Shown in pieces: positions 34,557 to 43,782 of a DNA stretch of 64,000 nucleotides (position 1 is its first letter; each line of letters opens with the position of its first letter). The stretch comes from Streptomyces tateyamensis (GTDB lineage: Bacteria; Actinomycetota; Actinomycetes; Streptomycetales; Streptomycetaceae), in assembly GCF_003205575.1 (NCBI RefSeq), contig NZ_PYBW01000004.1, positions 46,348 to 110,347 of the forward strand, in the 5' to 3' direction. The notes under the pieces were generated by a model, which was not told the origin of the DNA, made no database searches, and was given only the letters and a program-made list of their open reading frames with translations. The position numbers were made by a program, and so were the translations under genes.

Positions 34557-35617
34557 CGCGGCGCTCCGTCGGTGTTCGAACCGTCCGCCCCGGGGGCGTC
34601 GGCCAGCGGCTGGAGCAGCGAGCTGCGCCCGTGCTGCCAGCTGTCCAGCAGGTGGCGGGCGAGCGCGTCCTCGACCACGCCCGTGGCCGCGATGCCGAAG
34701 GCGATGCCGTCGGCCAGTTCCGGCTCGGCGGCCACCAGCGGTGCCACCACGGTGCGCCGCACCAGCTGCTCGTGCACGGCGTCGGCGGTGACGTGCTCGC
34801 GGTAGAACCGGGTGCCCGCAGCGGAGGCGCCCAGGCGTTCGAAGGCCTGGGCGAGCCGGGCCGCGCCGGGCGGGGAGGTGATCTCCAGGGTGGCGAACTG
34901 GCCGACCAGGGCGGCGCGCAGCGAGCGGTGCAGGCCGAACATCGACTGCAGGTTGACCGCTGCCAGGCCGGGCGCCGGCACCGCGTCCAGGTAGTGGCCG
35001 TACTCCGGCTCCAGCCCGAAGTCGGCCATCATCTCGGCGAACAGCGTCGCGTGCGCGCGCTCCGGGCGGCCGGCGCCGTATTCGTCGAACTGAACGGTCA
35101 TCAGCGCGGCCTTGGCCGGGTTCGGCAGCCGCGGCACCGCCCACAACTGCGGGTCCGCCTCCTTGAGGTGGTAGGGGGAGCGGTGGACCAGGTACTCGCG
35201 GGCCTGCCAGCGTTCACCCGCCTCGAGCAGGTAGCGGGAGGGCCCGGTGCCGCCGCCGGCCGGCTCGGTCAGCAGGTCGGCCAGAGCCTGGTCCAGCGCA
35301 GGCGGCCGGCCGACCGCCTCGCACAGCGCCGTCAGGAAGGCGTGCTCGAGGCGGGAGCGGGTGGCCAGCAGGCCCGGGTGCCACTCCCAGGCCGGGTCCA
35401 CTCCGGCGAAGCCGGCGTAGTGCAGCTCGTAGCAGACGTAGAGCGAAAGCTGCAGGTCCTCGCCCCACGGGTCGAGCATCACCGGACCGGTGGGCACGGC
35501 GCCCGTCTGCGGTGGGCGGCCGAGAACGTCGATCAGCGCGGCGCCGAGCGGTCCGCGAGGGCGGGGCAGGGCGGGCGCGCGGGTGACGGGCGCGGGTACC
35601 GGAACGGGGGTGGGCAC
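34553..35617 (-). CDS. Haem-oxygenase-like iron-containing redox enzyme
   Basis: A 354-aa protein of the iron-containing redox enzyme family, a helical haem-oxygenase-like fold that binds iron through Glu/His/Asp. Visible family motifs are YVCYELHYAGFAGVD, FDEYGAGRPERAHATLF, and the helix GIAATGVVEDALARHLLDSW. The GTG start at 35617 has GGGGAGG overlapping the end of the dimethylargininase gene 6 nt upstream. Relatives perform oxygenase or desaturase-like chemistry on small molecules; the substrate is not known. In streptomycetes members often sit near CDGSH and HemK-like genes, as here. Confidence 0.8.
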   Translation of the reverse strand: MPTPVPVPAPVTRAPALPRPRGPLGAALIDVLGRPPQTGAVPTGPVMLDPWGEDLQLSLYVCYELHYAGFAGVDPAWEWHPGLLATRSRLEHAFLTALCEAVGRPPALDQALADLLTEPAGGGTGPSRYLLEAGERWQAREYLVHRSPYHLKEADPQLWAVPRLPNPAKAALMTVQFDEYGAGRPERAHATLFAEMMADFGLEPEYGHYLDAVPAPGLAAVNLQSMFGLHRSLRAALVGQFATLEITSPPGAARLAQAFERLGASAAGTRFYREHVTADAVHEQLVRRTVVAPLVAAEPELADGIAFGIAATGVVEDALARHLLDSWQHGRSSLLQPLADAPGADGSNTDGAPR

Positions 35618-35623
35618 AGCCGG

Positions 35624-36451
35624 TCACCTCCCCGGTCGCAGCTCGAGCACGCAGCACTTGGGACCGCCGCCTGCCTTGTGCAGCTCGGACAGCTCCACCG
35701 GCACCGGCTCGAACCCGCGGGCCGCCAGCCGGACAGCCAACGCCCGTGCGGCAGCGGGCAGCACGACGTGCCGGCCGTCACTGACCGCATTGAGCCCGAA
35801 CGCCGCGGCATCCGCCTCGGTGGCCTGGATCGCGTCGGGGAACAGGGTCCGCAGCAGCTGTCGGCTCGCCGGTGCGAACGCGCCGGGGTAGTACATGATC
35901 TGGTCCTCCGTCAGTACGGCGAGGGCGGTGTCCAGGTGGTAGAAGCGCGGGTCGCTGAGGGTGAGGGTGACCACCGGCCGGCCGAGCACCTGCTGCGCCT
36001 CGCGGTGCGCGGCGGCGCTGGTGCGGAAACCGGTGCCCGCCAGGATCCGCCCGCCGGCCTGGAGGAAGTCGCCCTCGCCCTCGTTGGGCAGGCCCGCCCG
36101 CCGGACCGGGTGGTACCCGGCGCCGGTGAACCAGCGCAGGTGGGCCCGGGCCTCCGGCGCGCGCTGGTGGTGGCGGAAGCGGGCGATCAGCACGTCGCCG
36201 TCGACCACGGTGGCACCGTTGGCGGCGAACACCATGTCGGGCAGGTCGGCCAGCGGCTCCATGGTGTGCACCGTGTGGCCGAGGTCGCGCAGGGTCCGGC
36301 TCAGCCCGGACCACTGGGTCATCGCCACCGCGCGGTCGACCCGCCGGGCGGGGTCCATCCAGGGATTGATGGCGTAGCGCACCGCGAAGTGGGTCGGTGG
36401 ACAGAGCAGGTAGTGCCGTCTGCTGGCCGTGCGGGCCGGGGTCCTGGTCAT
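35624..36451 (-). CDS. Dimethylarginine dimethylaminohydrolase / amidinotransferase-family protein
   Basis: A 275-aa guanidino-group-modifying enzyme. It has the N-terminal CPPTHFAVRYAINPWMD, the DMVFAANGATVVDGDVLIAR strand, the substrate-binding NEGEGDFLQAGG, and near the end GGGPKCCVLELRPGR with the nucleophilic Cys. ATG 36451 has GGAGG 5 nt upstream. It is first in a tight operon with the iron enzyme and the flavin reductase. Family members hydrolyse methylarginines to citrulline, or related guanidino or ureido compounds. Whether arginine derivatives are also substrates of the neighbouring redox enzyme is open. Confidence 0.85.
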   Translation of the reverse strand: MTRTPARTASRRHYLLCPPTHFAVRYAINPWMDPARRVDRAVAMTQWSGLSRTLRDLGHTVHTMEPLADLPDMVFAANGATVVDGDVLIARFRHHQRAPEARAHLRWFTGAGYHPVRRAGLPNEGEGDFLQAGGRILAGTGFRTSAAAHREAQQVLGRPVVTLTLSDPRFYHLDTALAVLTEDQIMYYPGAFAPASRQLLRTLFPDAIQATEADAAAFGLNAVSDGRHVVLPAAARALAVRLAARGFEPVPVELSELHKAGGGPKCCVLELRPGR

Positions 36452-36604
36452 CACCGCCTCCAGGGCGACGTCGACTGCGCGGACCCTGGTCGGCCCGCGC
36501 CAGGCGGGTGCCCGGGCGCGGGCCGCCGAAACGACCGCTGCGCGGGAGGGCGGGTCTGTCACCCGTACGGGTGTGCCGGACGCCCGGCTGGGCAGGCGCG
36601 CGGC

Positions 36605-37261
36605 ATGCTGCTGATCCGACCCCCTGGGGTCTACCCGCCGCAAGGGGACACCGCGCTGTTGGCGGAGTGCGTCCGGCGGGAGCCGCTGGACGGCCGGAGC
36701 CGGGTGCTCGACCTGTGTACCGGCACCGGCGCCGTCGCCCTGACAGCCGCGCGCACCGGGGCCCGGGTCACGGCGGTGGACCTGTCGTGGCGTGCCGTGG
36801 TCACCGCCTGGTGCAACAGCCGGCTGCACCGCCGGCGGATCCGGCTGCGTCGGGGCGATCTGCTGGCCCCGGTGACCGGCGGGCGCTTCGAGCTGGTGAC
36901 GGCCAACCCGCCCTACGTCCCGGTCGACCCGCAGGGCGCCGGGGCGGCCCCCGCGGCCGCGCTCGCCTGGGACGCCGGCCCGGACGGGCGGTTGGTGCTG
37001 GACCGGATCTGCCGGGCGGTTGCCCCGGTGCTGGCGCCGGGCGGGTCCGTGCTGATCGTGCAGTCCGCGCTCGCCGACGTCTCCGCGACCTTGGCACTGC
37101 TGCGGGAGGGCGGGCTGCGGGCGAGTGTGGTGGCGCGTCGGCGTCAGCCGTTCGGCCCGGTCATGACGGCCCGGGCGGCGCTGTTCGAGCGGCTCGGGCT
37201 GATCGCGCCGGGCCAGCGCGAGGAAGCCCTGGTGGTGGTGCGCGGTGTCCGGGGACGCTGA
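36605..37261 (+). CDS. HemK-like class I SAM-dependent methyltransferase
   Basis: A 218-aa methyltransferase. The SAM-binding motif is VLDLCTGTGAVALTAARTGA, and ELVTANPPYVP contains the NPPY motif used for N-methylation of glutamine, adenine or similar planar nitrogens. It lacks the N-terminal helical domain of true PrmC release-factor methyltransferases, so it is a short relative with another substrate. ATG 36605 is divergent from the redox operon, with a 153-bp shared region. It overlaps the CDGSH gene by 17 bp. Confidence 0.85.
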   Translation: MLLIRPPGVYPPQGDTALLAECVRREPLDGRSRVLDLCTGTGAVALTAARTGARVTAVDLSWRAVVTAWCNSRLHRRRIRLRRGDLLAPVTGGRFELVTANPPYVPVDPQGAGAAPAAALAWDAGPDGRLVLDRICRAVAPVLAPGGSVLIVQSALADVSATLALLREGGLRASVVARRRQPFGPVMTARAALFERLGLIAPGQREEALVVVRGVRGR

Positions 37262-37481
37262 CCGGGCCGTCGCCCGGGTGGTCATGGTGGCGGGCGGCCC
37301 ACTGCTCGTCGAGGGGCCCGTGGAGCTGGTGCTGGCGGACGGCACGGTCTGCCGCTCCGACCACCCGGTGGTGGCCCTGTGCATGTGTCGCCGGAGCCGG
37401 ACCCCGCCGTTCTGCGACACCAGCCACCGCAGGCGTGCCCACCCGGAGCGGCCCCCGGGCGGGCCCACCGCGCCGGACTGA
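37245..37481 (+). CDS. CDGSH-type iron-sulphur protein
   Basis: A 78-aa protein with one CDGSH-like motif, CMCRRSRTPPFCDTSH: three Cys and one His in the spacing that holds a redox-active 2Fe-2S cluster. Thr replaces the usual Gly after CD, a tolerated variation. The N-terminal strand VVMVAGGPLLVEGPVELVL is the family's beta-cap. GTG 37245 lies inside the end of the methyltransferase gene, so the two are one transcript. It likely serves electron transfer or iron-sulphur handling for the adjacent iron enzyme (inference). Confidence 0.88.
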   Translation: MSGDADRAVARVVMVAGGPLLVEGPVELVLADGTVCRSDHPVVALCMCRRSRTPPFCDTSHRRRAHPERPPGGPTAPD

Positions 37482-38004
37482 GCGGCGGCCGCGACCTGCA
37501 TGGTGATGCTTCCCCGGAAAAGGGCCTTGGCGGGAGCGGCTATCTGAGCGGGAACAGCCGAGGGTGTGAAGGACAGCTTTACCCGTCGCACATTGGTGCA
37601 ATTGTACTGTCGACACTGGTGACGGCCTGGCTTCTGGGTACGGATGGCATGTCATGTATCGACTTCCCAAGTCGAGATTCGACGACTCCCTCCCGATCCC
37701 TGCCGAGCCGTCAGCGATGGCGCCGGGCCGACTCCCACGACCTACGGGTGGGCGGACGGCGCGGGCGATCGCTTCGTGAGCCGGTGCCGGCCCGCGGCCC
37801 GGGTGTCGAGCAGGGGTCGGGTGGTCGCGGAGTTTTATGCGGCGCGAAGCCGTCGGTCTCTCCCGTATGATCCCCGCCGGGGGTTTCATTCGTGGGGGAA
37901 CCAGATCAGTTTCTGGACGCACCGCTCCTTCTTGGCTGTCTTCTTCCGGTTGAGCCCCGTCGCGCCGCGGGTGACCGGCGGCACCACTTCGACGAAAGAG
38001 CGTG
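37482..38004. other. 523-bp intergenic region before the FG-GAP nuclease
   Basis: There is no convincing gene. It contains the inverted repeat TCGACTT-CCC-AAGTCGA at 37659-37675. A more A+T-rich stretch around 37590-37620 (ATTGGTGCAATTGTACTG) could hold the promoter. The long distance to the start codon at 38005 suggests either a long leader or several regulatory sites. Confidence 0.4.
37659..37675. promoter_or_regulatory. Inverted repeat, possible operator
   Basis: TCGACTT and AAGTCGA are perfect 7-bp arms with CCC between them, in the long leader region of the secreted EEP/FG-GAP gene. Confidence 0.4.
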
Positions 38005-41000
38005 ATGCAAGCAAGATCCCTGGTTGCGGCCCTGTTGGCCGCAGCCTTCCTGGCCTTCGCCCCGGTCATCGTCGCAGGCGGGGCGCCTGCGACGGCGGCT
38101 ACGGCACCTGCGGCGGTGGCGGCCGCGACGGTGGACACCCCGCCGCCGTCCGCGCCCCTTCGTTTCCTCACGTACAACCTCTGCGGTGGTGCGCGCTGGC
38201 CCGGCTACTGCACCGTGGCGGGCGACGCGAAGCGGGTCCCGTTCGTCACCTCCGAGGCGACCGGGTGGAATTCCGACCTGGTCTTTCTGACCGAGATATG
38301 CCGGCCCCAGTTCAAGGACCTCCAGACCGCACTCGGGACCAAGGGCTACCACGGCGCGTACGTGGAGACCGAGAACCCGCCGGTGGTGGCGGGGGACCTC
38401 GAGAGCTGCAGTCACGGCGTCGCCGGGGCCGACAACTCCGCCGGGATCGCCCTGTTCAGCAAGGGCGCGGACCCGGCGCCGAGCGCGAAGGCGGTGTACC
38501 TCGGTGAGGACGCCGGGCGCGAGGCGGTCGACATGATCTGCGCGGACACCACCTTGCAGGGCAAGCCGATCAAGGCCTGTACCCACCACCCGTCCTCGGT
38601 GTCGTACACCAGCCAGTGCCCGTACTACCCCTCGCCGGCCGCCAGCTGCGCCGGCACTTCGCAGGAGCGCGAGAACGCGAAGGCCCGGCAGACCGTCGAG
38701 CCCTGGATCGCGGCGGGGACTCCGGTGGTGATCGGCGGTGACTTCAACGCGGCGCCGAGCGACCCATCGCTGGATGCCTTCTACGACTTCGGTGGCGGGT
38801 TCGGCCAGTTCACCGAGGTGGACCAGACGGACAAGACCCAGTTCGGCAAGGCCTGCCCGCAGAGCGCCGACCGGTGCCGCAGCGGCAAGGACACCTACGA
38901 CTTCAACCGCGGCGACATGTCCAAGGTCGACTACGTCTTCGTCAGCTCCCGGGACTTCAGCTCCCCGTACGCGGCCACGCCGCACTACGACAACGACATC
39001 TCGGACCACGGCGACCTGCGGGGCGCGGCGGGCTGGGTTTCGTGCGCCGACCCGGGCAAGGCGGCGGCCGCCAGCCAGGCGCCGTGCAACGGTGACAGCT
39101 CGTCGGTGGCGCGGGCCGACTTCAACGGCGACGGCCGTGACGACCTCGCGAGTCTCTACAACGAGGGCAACGGCACGGCCGGCCTTCGGGTCTGGCCGGC
39201 CGACGGCAGCGGCGGCTTCGCGCCGCCGGTCGTGTGGTGGAAGAGCGCGGCCGGAGCGTTCGACTGGAGCGCCGCAAAGCCGGTCACCGGTGACTTCAAC
39301 GGTGACGGCAAGGCCGACCTGGCCGTGCTCTACAACGACGGGCAGAACGCGGACGGCAGCAACCACACCGAGCTGCGGGTGTTCACCTCCACCGGCAGCG
39401 GGTTTGCCGACCCGGTGACCCCGTGGGACAGCCTGCGGGACTCCGGCTCGTGGAACTGGAACAGCAGCAAGCCGGTCGCGGGCGACTTCAACGGCGACGG
39501 CAAGGCGGACCTGGCCGTGCTCTACGACGACGGCCTCGTCAAGACCGACTTCAGCGAGACCACGCTGTGGACCTTCACCTCCACCGGCACGGGCTTCAGC
39601 AAGCCGGTCAGCGCCTGGGACAACGTCACCAGGCAGGCCGGGTCCTGGACCTGGGGCCTGAGCAAGCCGGTCGCCGGGGACTTCATCGGTGACGGCAAGA
39701 GCGATGTCGCCGTGCTCTACGACCAGCACGACGGCACCTCCGCCTGGTGGACCCTCACCGCCACCGGCACCGGGTTCAACAACCCGGTCAAGGTCTGGGA
39801 CGGTGCGGCCCACCGTAGCGACCCGCTCGTCTGGAGCTCGGCCAAGCCGTTGGCCGGGGACTTCAACGGCGACGGCAAGGCGGACCTGGCCGTGCTCTAC
39901 GACGACGGGACCAGCGGCAGCGCCAACCACACCGACCTGCGGACCTTCACCTCCACCGGCAGCGGCTTCGGCGATCAGGTCCACGCCTGGGACAACGTCA
40001 GGGACGGTTCAGGCTCGTGGAACTGGGCCGCGAGCAAGCCCGTCACGGGTGACTTCAACGGCGACGGCAAAGTGGACGTCGGCGTGCTGTACAACCAGTA
40101 CGACCTGACCTCCGCTCTGTGGACGCTGCCCTCCACCGGCAGCGGATTCGCCGGGCCGACCAAGCGGTGGGACAGCAGCGCGAGCGGCGTCGACTGGTCG
40201 CAGAGCAACTCGGTGAAACTGGCCGGCCGGTTCAGCGGCAGCCCGCGGGCCGACACCGCGGTGGTCTACGGCTCCCCGGCCGACGCCACCGGCAAGCGCA
40301 CCGTGCAGATCTGGACCCAGGCGGCCACCGGCCGTGGCTTCGGCTCGCCGGTGCTCGCCTACAGCGGCAGCCCCGGCGGCGAGAACTGGGACCTGAGCCT
40401 GGCCAAGTTCGTCACCGGCGACTTCAACGGCGACGGCCGAACCGACATCGGCGTGCTCTACAACTACGGCCAGGGCAGCGACGGCAAGAACCACACCGGC
40501 CTGTGGACCTTCATGGCCACCGGTACCGGGTTCGCCGCTCCGAGCCGGCCCTGGGAGAGCGTGGCCAACGGCTTCGGCTCCTGGAACTGGAATGCCGGCA
40601 AGCCGGTCGCGGGTGACTTCGACGGCGACGGCAAGACCGACATCGGCGTCCTGTACAACCAGTACGACCTGACCTCCAACTGGTGGACCTTCAGCTCCAC
40701 CGGCGCCGGTTTCGCCGGCCCCTCCAAGGGGTGGAGCAGCCCGAAGCCGCTGGACTGGAGCATGAGCAAGCCGGTCGCGGGTGACTTCGACGGCGACGGC
40801 CGGGCGGACCTGGGCATCCTCTACAGCGAGCAGATCGCCGGCCAGCCCCACACCGAGCTGCGGACCGCCATCTCAACGCCGGCCGGCTTCACCGACCCCG
40901 GTACCGCGCGTGACCTGAGCACCGACCTCGGCTCGTGGAACTGGTACTCCAGCACGCCCGTCGCCGGCGACTTCAACGGCGACCGGAAGACCGACGTCGC

Positions 41001-41421
41001 GGTGGTGTACAACTCCAGCCCCGACCCGGACACCACCACCCACACGGCCCTGTGGAGCATCCTCTCCACCGGCAGCGGCTTCGCCGTCCCGTCGCAGGCC
41101 TGGGAGTCCGGCAAGGACGGCGGCAGCTGGCCGGGTGCGGTGCTGCCCTCGATGATCCCGCCGGCCACGGACACCGGTGCCGCCGGCGGGCCTGCCATCC
41201 TGGCCGCGGCCAACGCCGCCAGGCTCGCCGAGCAGAGCGCCCAGACCCAGGTGTTGGTCGGCGACTTCGACGGTGACGGTCTGGCCGACATCGCCACCGT
41301 CTACGGCGGTGGCCACGCGGCGACCAACCTGGTCGTCTCCAACGCCACCGCGACCGGTTTCCGCCCCGCGGAGACCGTCTGGCAGAGCAATGTCGAGTGG
41401 GCCCGCTCTCAGGCCCTCTGA
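38005..41421 (+). CDS. Secreted endonuclease/exonuclease/phosphatase-family protein with FG-GAP/VCBS repeats
   Basis: A 1,138-aa exported protein. It has a signal peptide (first about 32 residues) and an EEP (DNase I-like) domain to about residue 355: FLTYNLCGG, LTEICRP (metal Glu), GGDFNAAPSD and the Asp-His pair in ISDHGDL. About 760 residues of repeats follow, each built on GDFNGDGKADLAVLYNDG and about 55 to 65 residues apart. I count 12 units from residue about 371 to the end; most keep the calcium-binding DxDGDG-like loop, the fourth has Ile for Asn, and the seventh is degenerate. The repeats should fold as beta-propeller blades. Substrate (DNA, RNA or phosphoester) is unknown. Confidence 0.87.
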   Translation: MQARSLVAALLAAAFLAFAPVIVAGGAPATAATAPAAVAAATVDTPPPSAPLRFLTYNLCGGARWPGYCTVAGDAKRVPFVTSEATGWNSDLVFLTEICRPQFKDLQTALGTKGYHGAYVETENPPVVAGDLESCSHGVAGADNSAGIALFSKGADPAPSAKAVYLGEDAGREAVDMICADTTLQGKPIKACTHHPSSVSYTSQCPYYPSPAASCAGTSQERENAKARQTVEPWIAAGTPVVIGGDFNAAPSDPSLDAFYDFGGGFGQFTEVDQTDKTQFGKACPQSADRCRSGKDTYDFNRGDMSKVDYVFVSSRDFSSPYAATPHYDNDISDHGDLRGAAGWVSCADPGKAAAASQAPCNGDSSSVARADFNGDGRDDLASLYNEGNGTAGLRVWPADGSGGFAPPVVWWKSAAGAFDWSAAKPVTGDFNGDGKADLAVLYNDGQNADGSNHTELRVFTSTGSGFADPVTPWDSLRDSGSWNWNSSKPVAGDFNGDGKADLAVLYDDGLVKTDFSETTLWTFTSTGTGFSKPVSAWDNVTRQAGSWTWGLSKPVAGDFIGDGKSDVAVLYDQHDGTSAWWTLTATGTGFNNPVKVWDGAAHRSDPLVWSSAKPLAGDFNGDGKADLAVLYDDGTSGSANHTDLRTFTSTGSGFGDQVHAWDNVRDGSGSWNWAASKPVTGDFNGDGKVDVGVLYNQYDLTSALWTLPSTGSGFAGPTKRWDSSASGVDWSQSNSVKLAGRFSGSPRADTAVVYGSPADATGKRTVQIWTQAATGRGFGSPVLAYSGSPGGENWDLSLAKFVTGDFNGDGRTDIGVLYNYGQGSDGKNHTGLWTFMATGTGFAAPSRPWESVANGFGSWNWNAGKPVAGDFDGDGKTDIGVLYNQYDLTSNWWTFSSTGAGFAGPSKGWSSPKPLDWSMSKPVAGDFDGDGRADLGILYSEQIAGQPHTELRTAISTPAGFTDPGTARDLSTDLGSWNWYSSTPVAGDFNGDRKTDVAVVYNSSPDPDTTTHTALWSILSTGSGFAVPSQAWESGKDGGSWPGAVLPSMIPPATDTGAAGGPAILAAANAARLAEQSAQTQVLVGDFDGDGLADIATVYGGGHAATNLVVSNATATGFRPAETVWQSNVEWARSQAL

Positions 41422-41440
41422 CTGATGGTGTGACCGCCGT

Positions 41441-41490
41441 CCCGCCCTCGGCGCGGGCGCCCTTCCCGGGGCCCCGCCGCCGAGGGCGGG
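41441..41490 (+). terminator. Hairpin terminator after the FG-GAP nuclease
   Basis: CCCGCCCTCGGCG (41441-41453) and CGCCGAGGGCGGG (41478-41490) form a 13-bp perfect stem with an extendable GC-rich loop. Confidence 0.75.
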
Positions 41491-41578
41491 ATCGGCATGC
41501 GAGCTGCCTGACTGTACGTCAGAAGTGTTGAGGGGAAACCGGGTTGAGTGCTGCGACTGCGGCCCCGATCATGGTCGG

Positions 41579-43645
41579 ATGCAAACGAACATCCGCAGAC
41601 GCCTCTCCCGCTGGCTGGGCGTCTGGCTCGCCCTCGCCGCATTCCTGCTCCCGGGTGGCACGCCGGTCTCGGCCGACACCAGCTCGACCAGCAGTGCGCC
41701 CGAGCCGGTCCGGGTGATGACCTGGAACATCTGCGGCGAGTCGGGCGGGTCGACCCCGGCCGACCCGGCCTACTGCCCGTTCCGCAACGACCCGCAGACC
41801 AAGATGGCGGCGGTCGCCGACGAGGTGGTCAGTCGGCATCTCAACACGGTGCTGCTGCAGGAGATCTGCAGCGGCGCCGACGGCAGCCAGTTGGCGCTTC
41901 TCCAGACCGCACTCGCGGACCGAGGGCAGAGCGACTGGAACTTCGCCACAGCCGAGTCGCGGCGCGCACCGTCGCCTGGCGACGACGACACCGGCAGGTG
42001 CCGCGGCGGGCTCCAGGGCAGGCTCAGCATCGCCGTCGGGGTACGCAACAAGATCACCTGGACCGACCAGGTCAAACTGCCGGTGGACCCCGCCTGGGGC
42101 CAGGACCAGAACCAGATTCTCTGTGTGGCCGCGCAGGGGTGGGAGCCGCGGGTCTGCGGCACCCACCTGTCCAACTTCGGCTCGTCGGTGCCGGCGGTCC
42201 CCGGTGCCCAGGCCAAGTACGACGCCGAGGTCCTGACGGTGCAGAAGGAGGTGTCGGCCTTCGGCTCGGTCGTGCTGGGCGGTGACTTCAATACCTCGGT
42301 CCGGTCGAACCTGAAGCCGCTGTACGACCGGATGGCCGAGTGCGACCAGCAGCCGTTCTACCCGAGCGACCCGGTGAACGAGACCACCCACCTGGGACTC
42401 GACGCCACCGCTGCCAACACCGACCCGGTCACGCACGCGCTGAAGAGCGACCGGTACCTGCCGACGAAGATCGACTACCTGTTCTCCACCGCCGGCTTCA
42501 GCAACTGCGATTCCGACACCGGGCAGGCCGACACGGCCGACTACTCCTACCAGGACCAACCGCAGTGCTGGGACGCCACCCATCCCCTGTGCAAGCCCAA
42601 CGGGTTCTCCGACCACACCCCGCTGATCGGCACGGTAAAGAATGCGCGGGTGCTCTCCTGGGGCCTGGGCAGCGCGAGCAGTCTGCCCGACCGCACCGTC
42701 GTCACGGGCGGCGTCGCGTTCGGCCCCGACCACGGTGGTTCCGCGGTGCTGACCGGGTCGGCCAAGGGCGTCGTCACTGCGAGCGGTCCCGCTGTTGACA
42801 CCCGCAACAGCTTCACCGTCTCGGCCTGGGCCAAGACGGAGACGACCGGCGTGGTGCTGAGCCAGGACGGGACCAACACCAGCGGCATGATGCTCTGGTA
42901 CGACGGCTCGGAGAAGGCGTGGCACTTCGCGATGCCGAACAGCAGCGGCATAGGCTGGCACGTCGACCAGACCGCCGCCGCGGCCGACCCCGGCGTCTGG
43001 ACACACCTGACCGCCGTCTACGACGCGGTGGCGCAGAACATCCGCCTCTATGTCGGTGGCGGCTCGCCCACCACCGCGGCCCACACCGCGCGGATCCCGT
43101 CCAGCGGCCCGTTCGTGGTCGGCCGGGACAGGGTGAACGGGAACGAGAACGGGTACCTCACCGGCTCCGTCCAGCAGGTCCAGGTCTTCGAGTACCCGAT
43201 GACCGACGCCGAGGTGGGCGCCCTGCACGGCACCCTCGCCGCACCGACGGCCACCACCACCGCACCCCTGTCCGACACGACAGACGCGGGCTGCTGGGAC
43301 ATCCCGACCGACTTCCCGCTGCTGCCCACCCAGACCGCCCAGCCCGGCCACCCGTTGTACGGCATCGTGCACACGACGACGCCGTCCCTGAGCGTCCAGG
43401 TGGCCGGCCCCGACCCGTCCGCACCGGTGCACGCCGTCTTCACGGTCTGGGACGACTCACATCCCGCCCAGCAGAACCTGCCGGACGGTCAGAGCGGTAG
43501 CCCAGCCTCGGCGCTGGGCGGCCAGTCGACGCTCGCGCTGTCGCTGCAGGACGGCCACACCTACGGGTGGTACGCCCGCACGAGCGACGGCACCAGCAGC
43601 TCGCCGTCCACCACCCCGTGCCACTTCACGGTGAAGGCGCAGTAG
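41579..43645 (+). CDS. Secreted endonuclease/exonuclease/phosphatase-family protein with LamG-like domain
   Basis: A 688-aa exported protein. Its signal peptide (RRLSRWLGVWLALAAFLLPG) is followed by an EEP domain with VMTWNICGES, LLQEICSGADG, VVLGGDFNTS and GFSDHTPLIG. A concanavalin/LamG-like beta-sandwich (about residues 360-550: NSFTVSAWAKTETTGVVLSQ, FVVGRDRVNGNENGYLTGSV) and a C-terminal immunoglobulin-like domain follow. It is a diverged paralogue of the preceding gene with a different binding module. ATG 41579 was chosen because the signal peptide begins there, although its ribosome site is weak. A hairpin separates the two genes, so they are probably transcribed independently. Confidence 0.83.
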   Translation: MQTNIRRRLSRWLGVWLALAAFLLPGGTPVSADTSSTSSAPEPVRVMTWNICGESGGSTPADPAYCPFRNDPQTKMAAVADEVVSRHLNTVLLQEICSGADGSQLALLQTALADRGQSDWNFATAESRRAPSPGDDDTGRCRGGLQGRLSIAVGVRNKITWTDQVKLPVDPAWGQDQNQILCVAAQGWEPRVCGTHLSNFGSSVPAVPGAQAKYDAEVLTVQKEVSAFGSVVLGGDFNTSVRSNLKPLYDRMAECDQQPFYPSDPVNETTHLGLDATAANTDPVTHALKSDRYLPTKIDYLFSTAGFSNCDSDTGQADTADYSYQDQPQCWDATHPLCKPNGFSDHTPLIGTVKNARVLSWGLGSASSLPDRTVVTGGVAFGPDHGGSAVLTGSAKGVVTASGPAVDTRNSFTVSAWAKTETTGVVLSQDGTNTSGMMLWYDGSEKAWHFAMPNSSGIGWHVDQTAAAADPGVWTHLTAVYDAVAQNIRLYVGGGSPTTAAHTARIPSSGPFVVGRDRVNGNENGYLTGSVQQVQVFEYPMTDAEVGALHGTLAAPTATTTAPLSDTTDAGCWDIPTDFPLLPTQTAQPGHPLYGIVHTTTPSLSVQVAGPDPSAPVHAVFTVWDDSHPAQQNLPDGQSGSPASALGGQSTLALSLQDGHTYGWYARTSDGTSSSPSTTPCHFTVKAQ

Positions 43646-43687
43646 CCGGAGCGCCGCTGTTCGCCCTATCCACGGCTAGATCTGCAC

Positions 43688-43719
43688 CTGACGGCCCGCC
43701 AGTCCTGGCGGGCCGTCAG
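43688..43719 (+). terminator. Hairpin terminator after the LamG nuclease
   Basis: Perfect 14-bp arms (43688-43701 and 43706-43719) with a 4-nt loop GTCC. Confidence 0.8.
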
Positions 43720-43782
43720 TGCGTGGTGACGCAGGTCACTTCGGACGGAGAACCCGCGGGCGGCGGCCGTCGTCTGACTGGC

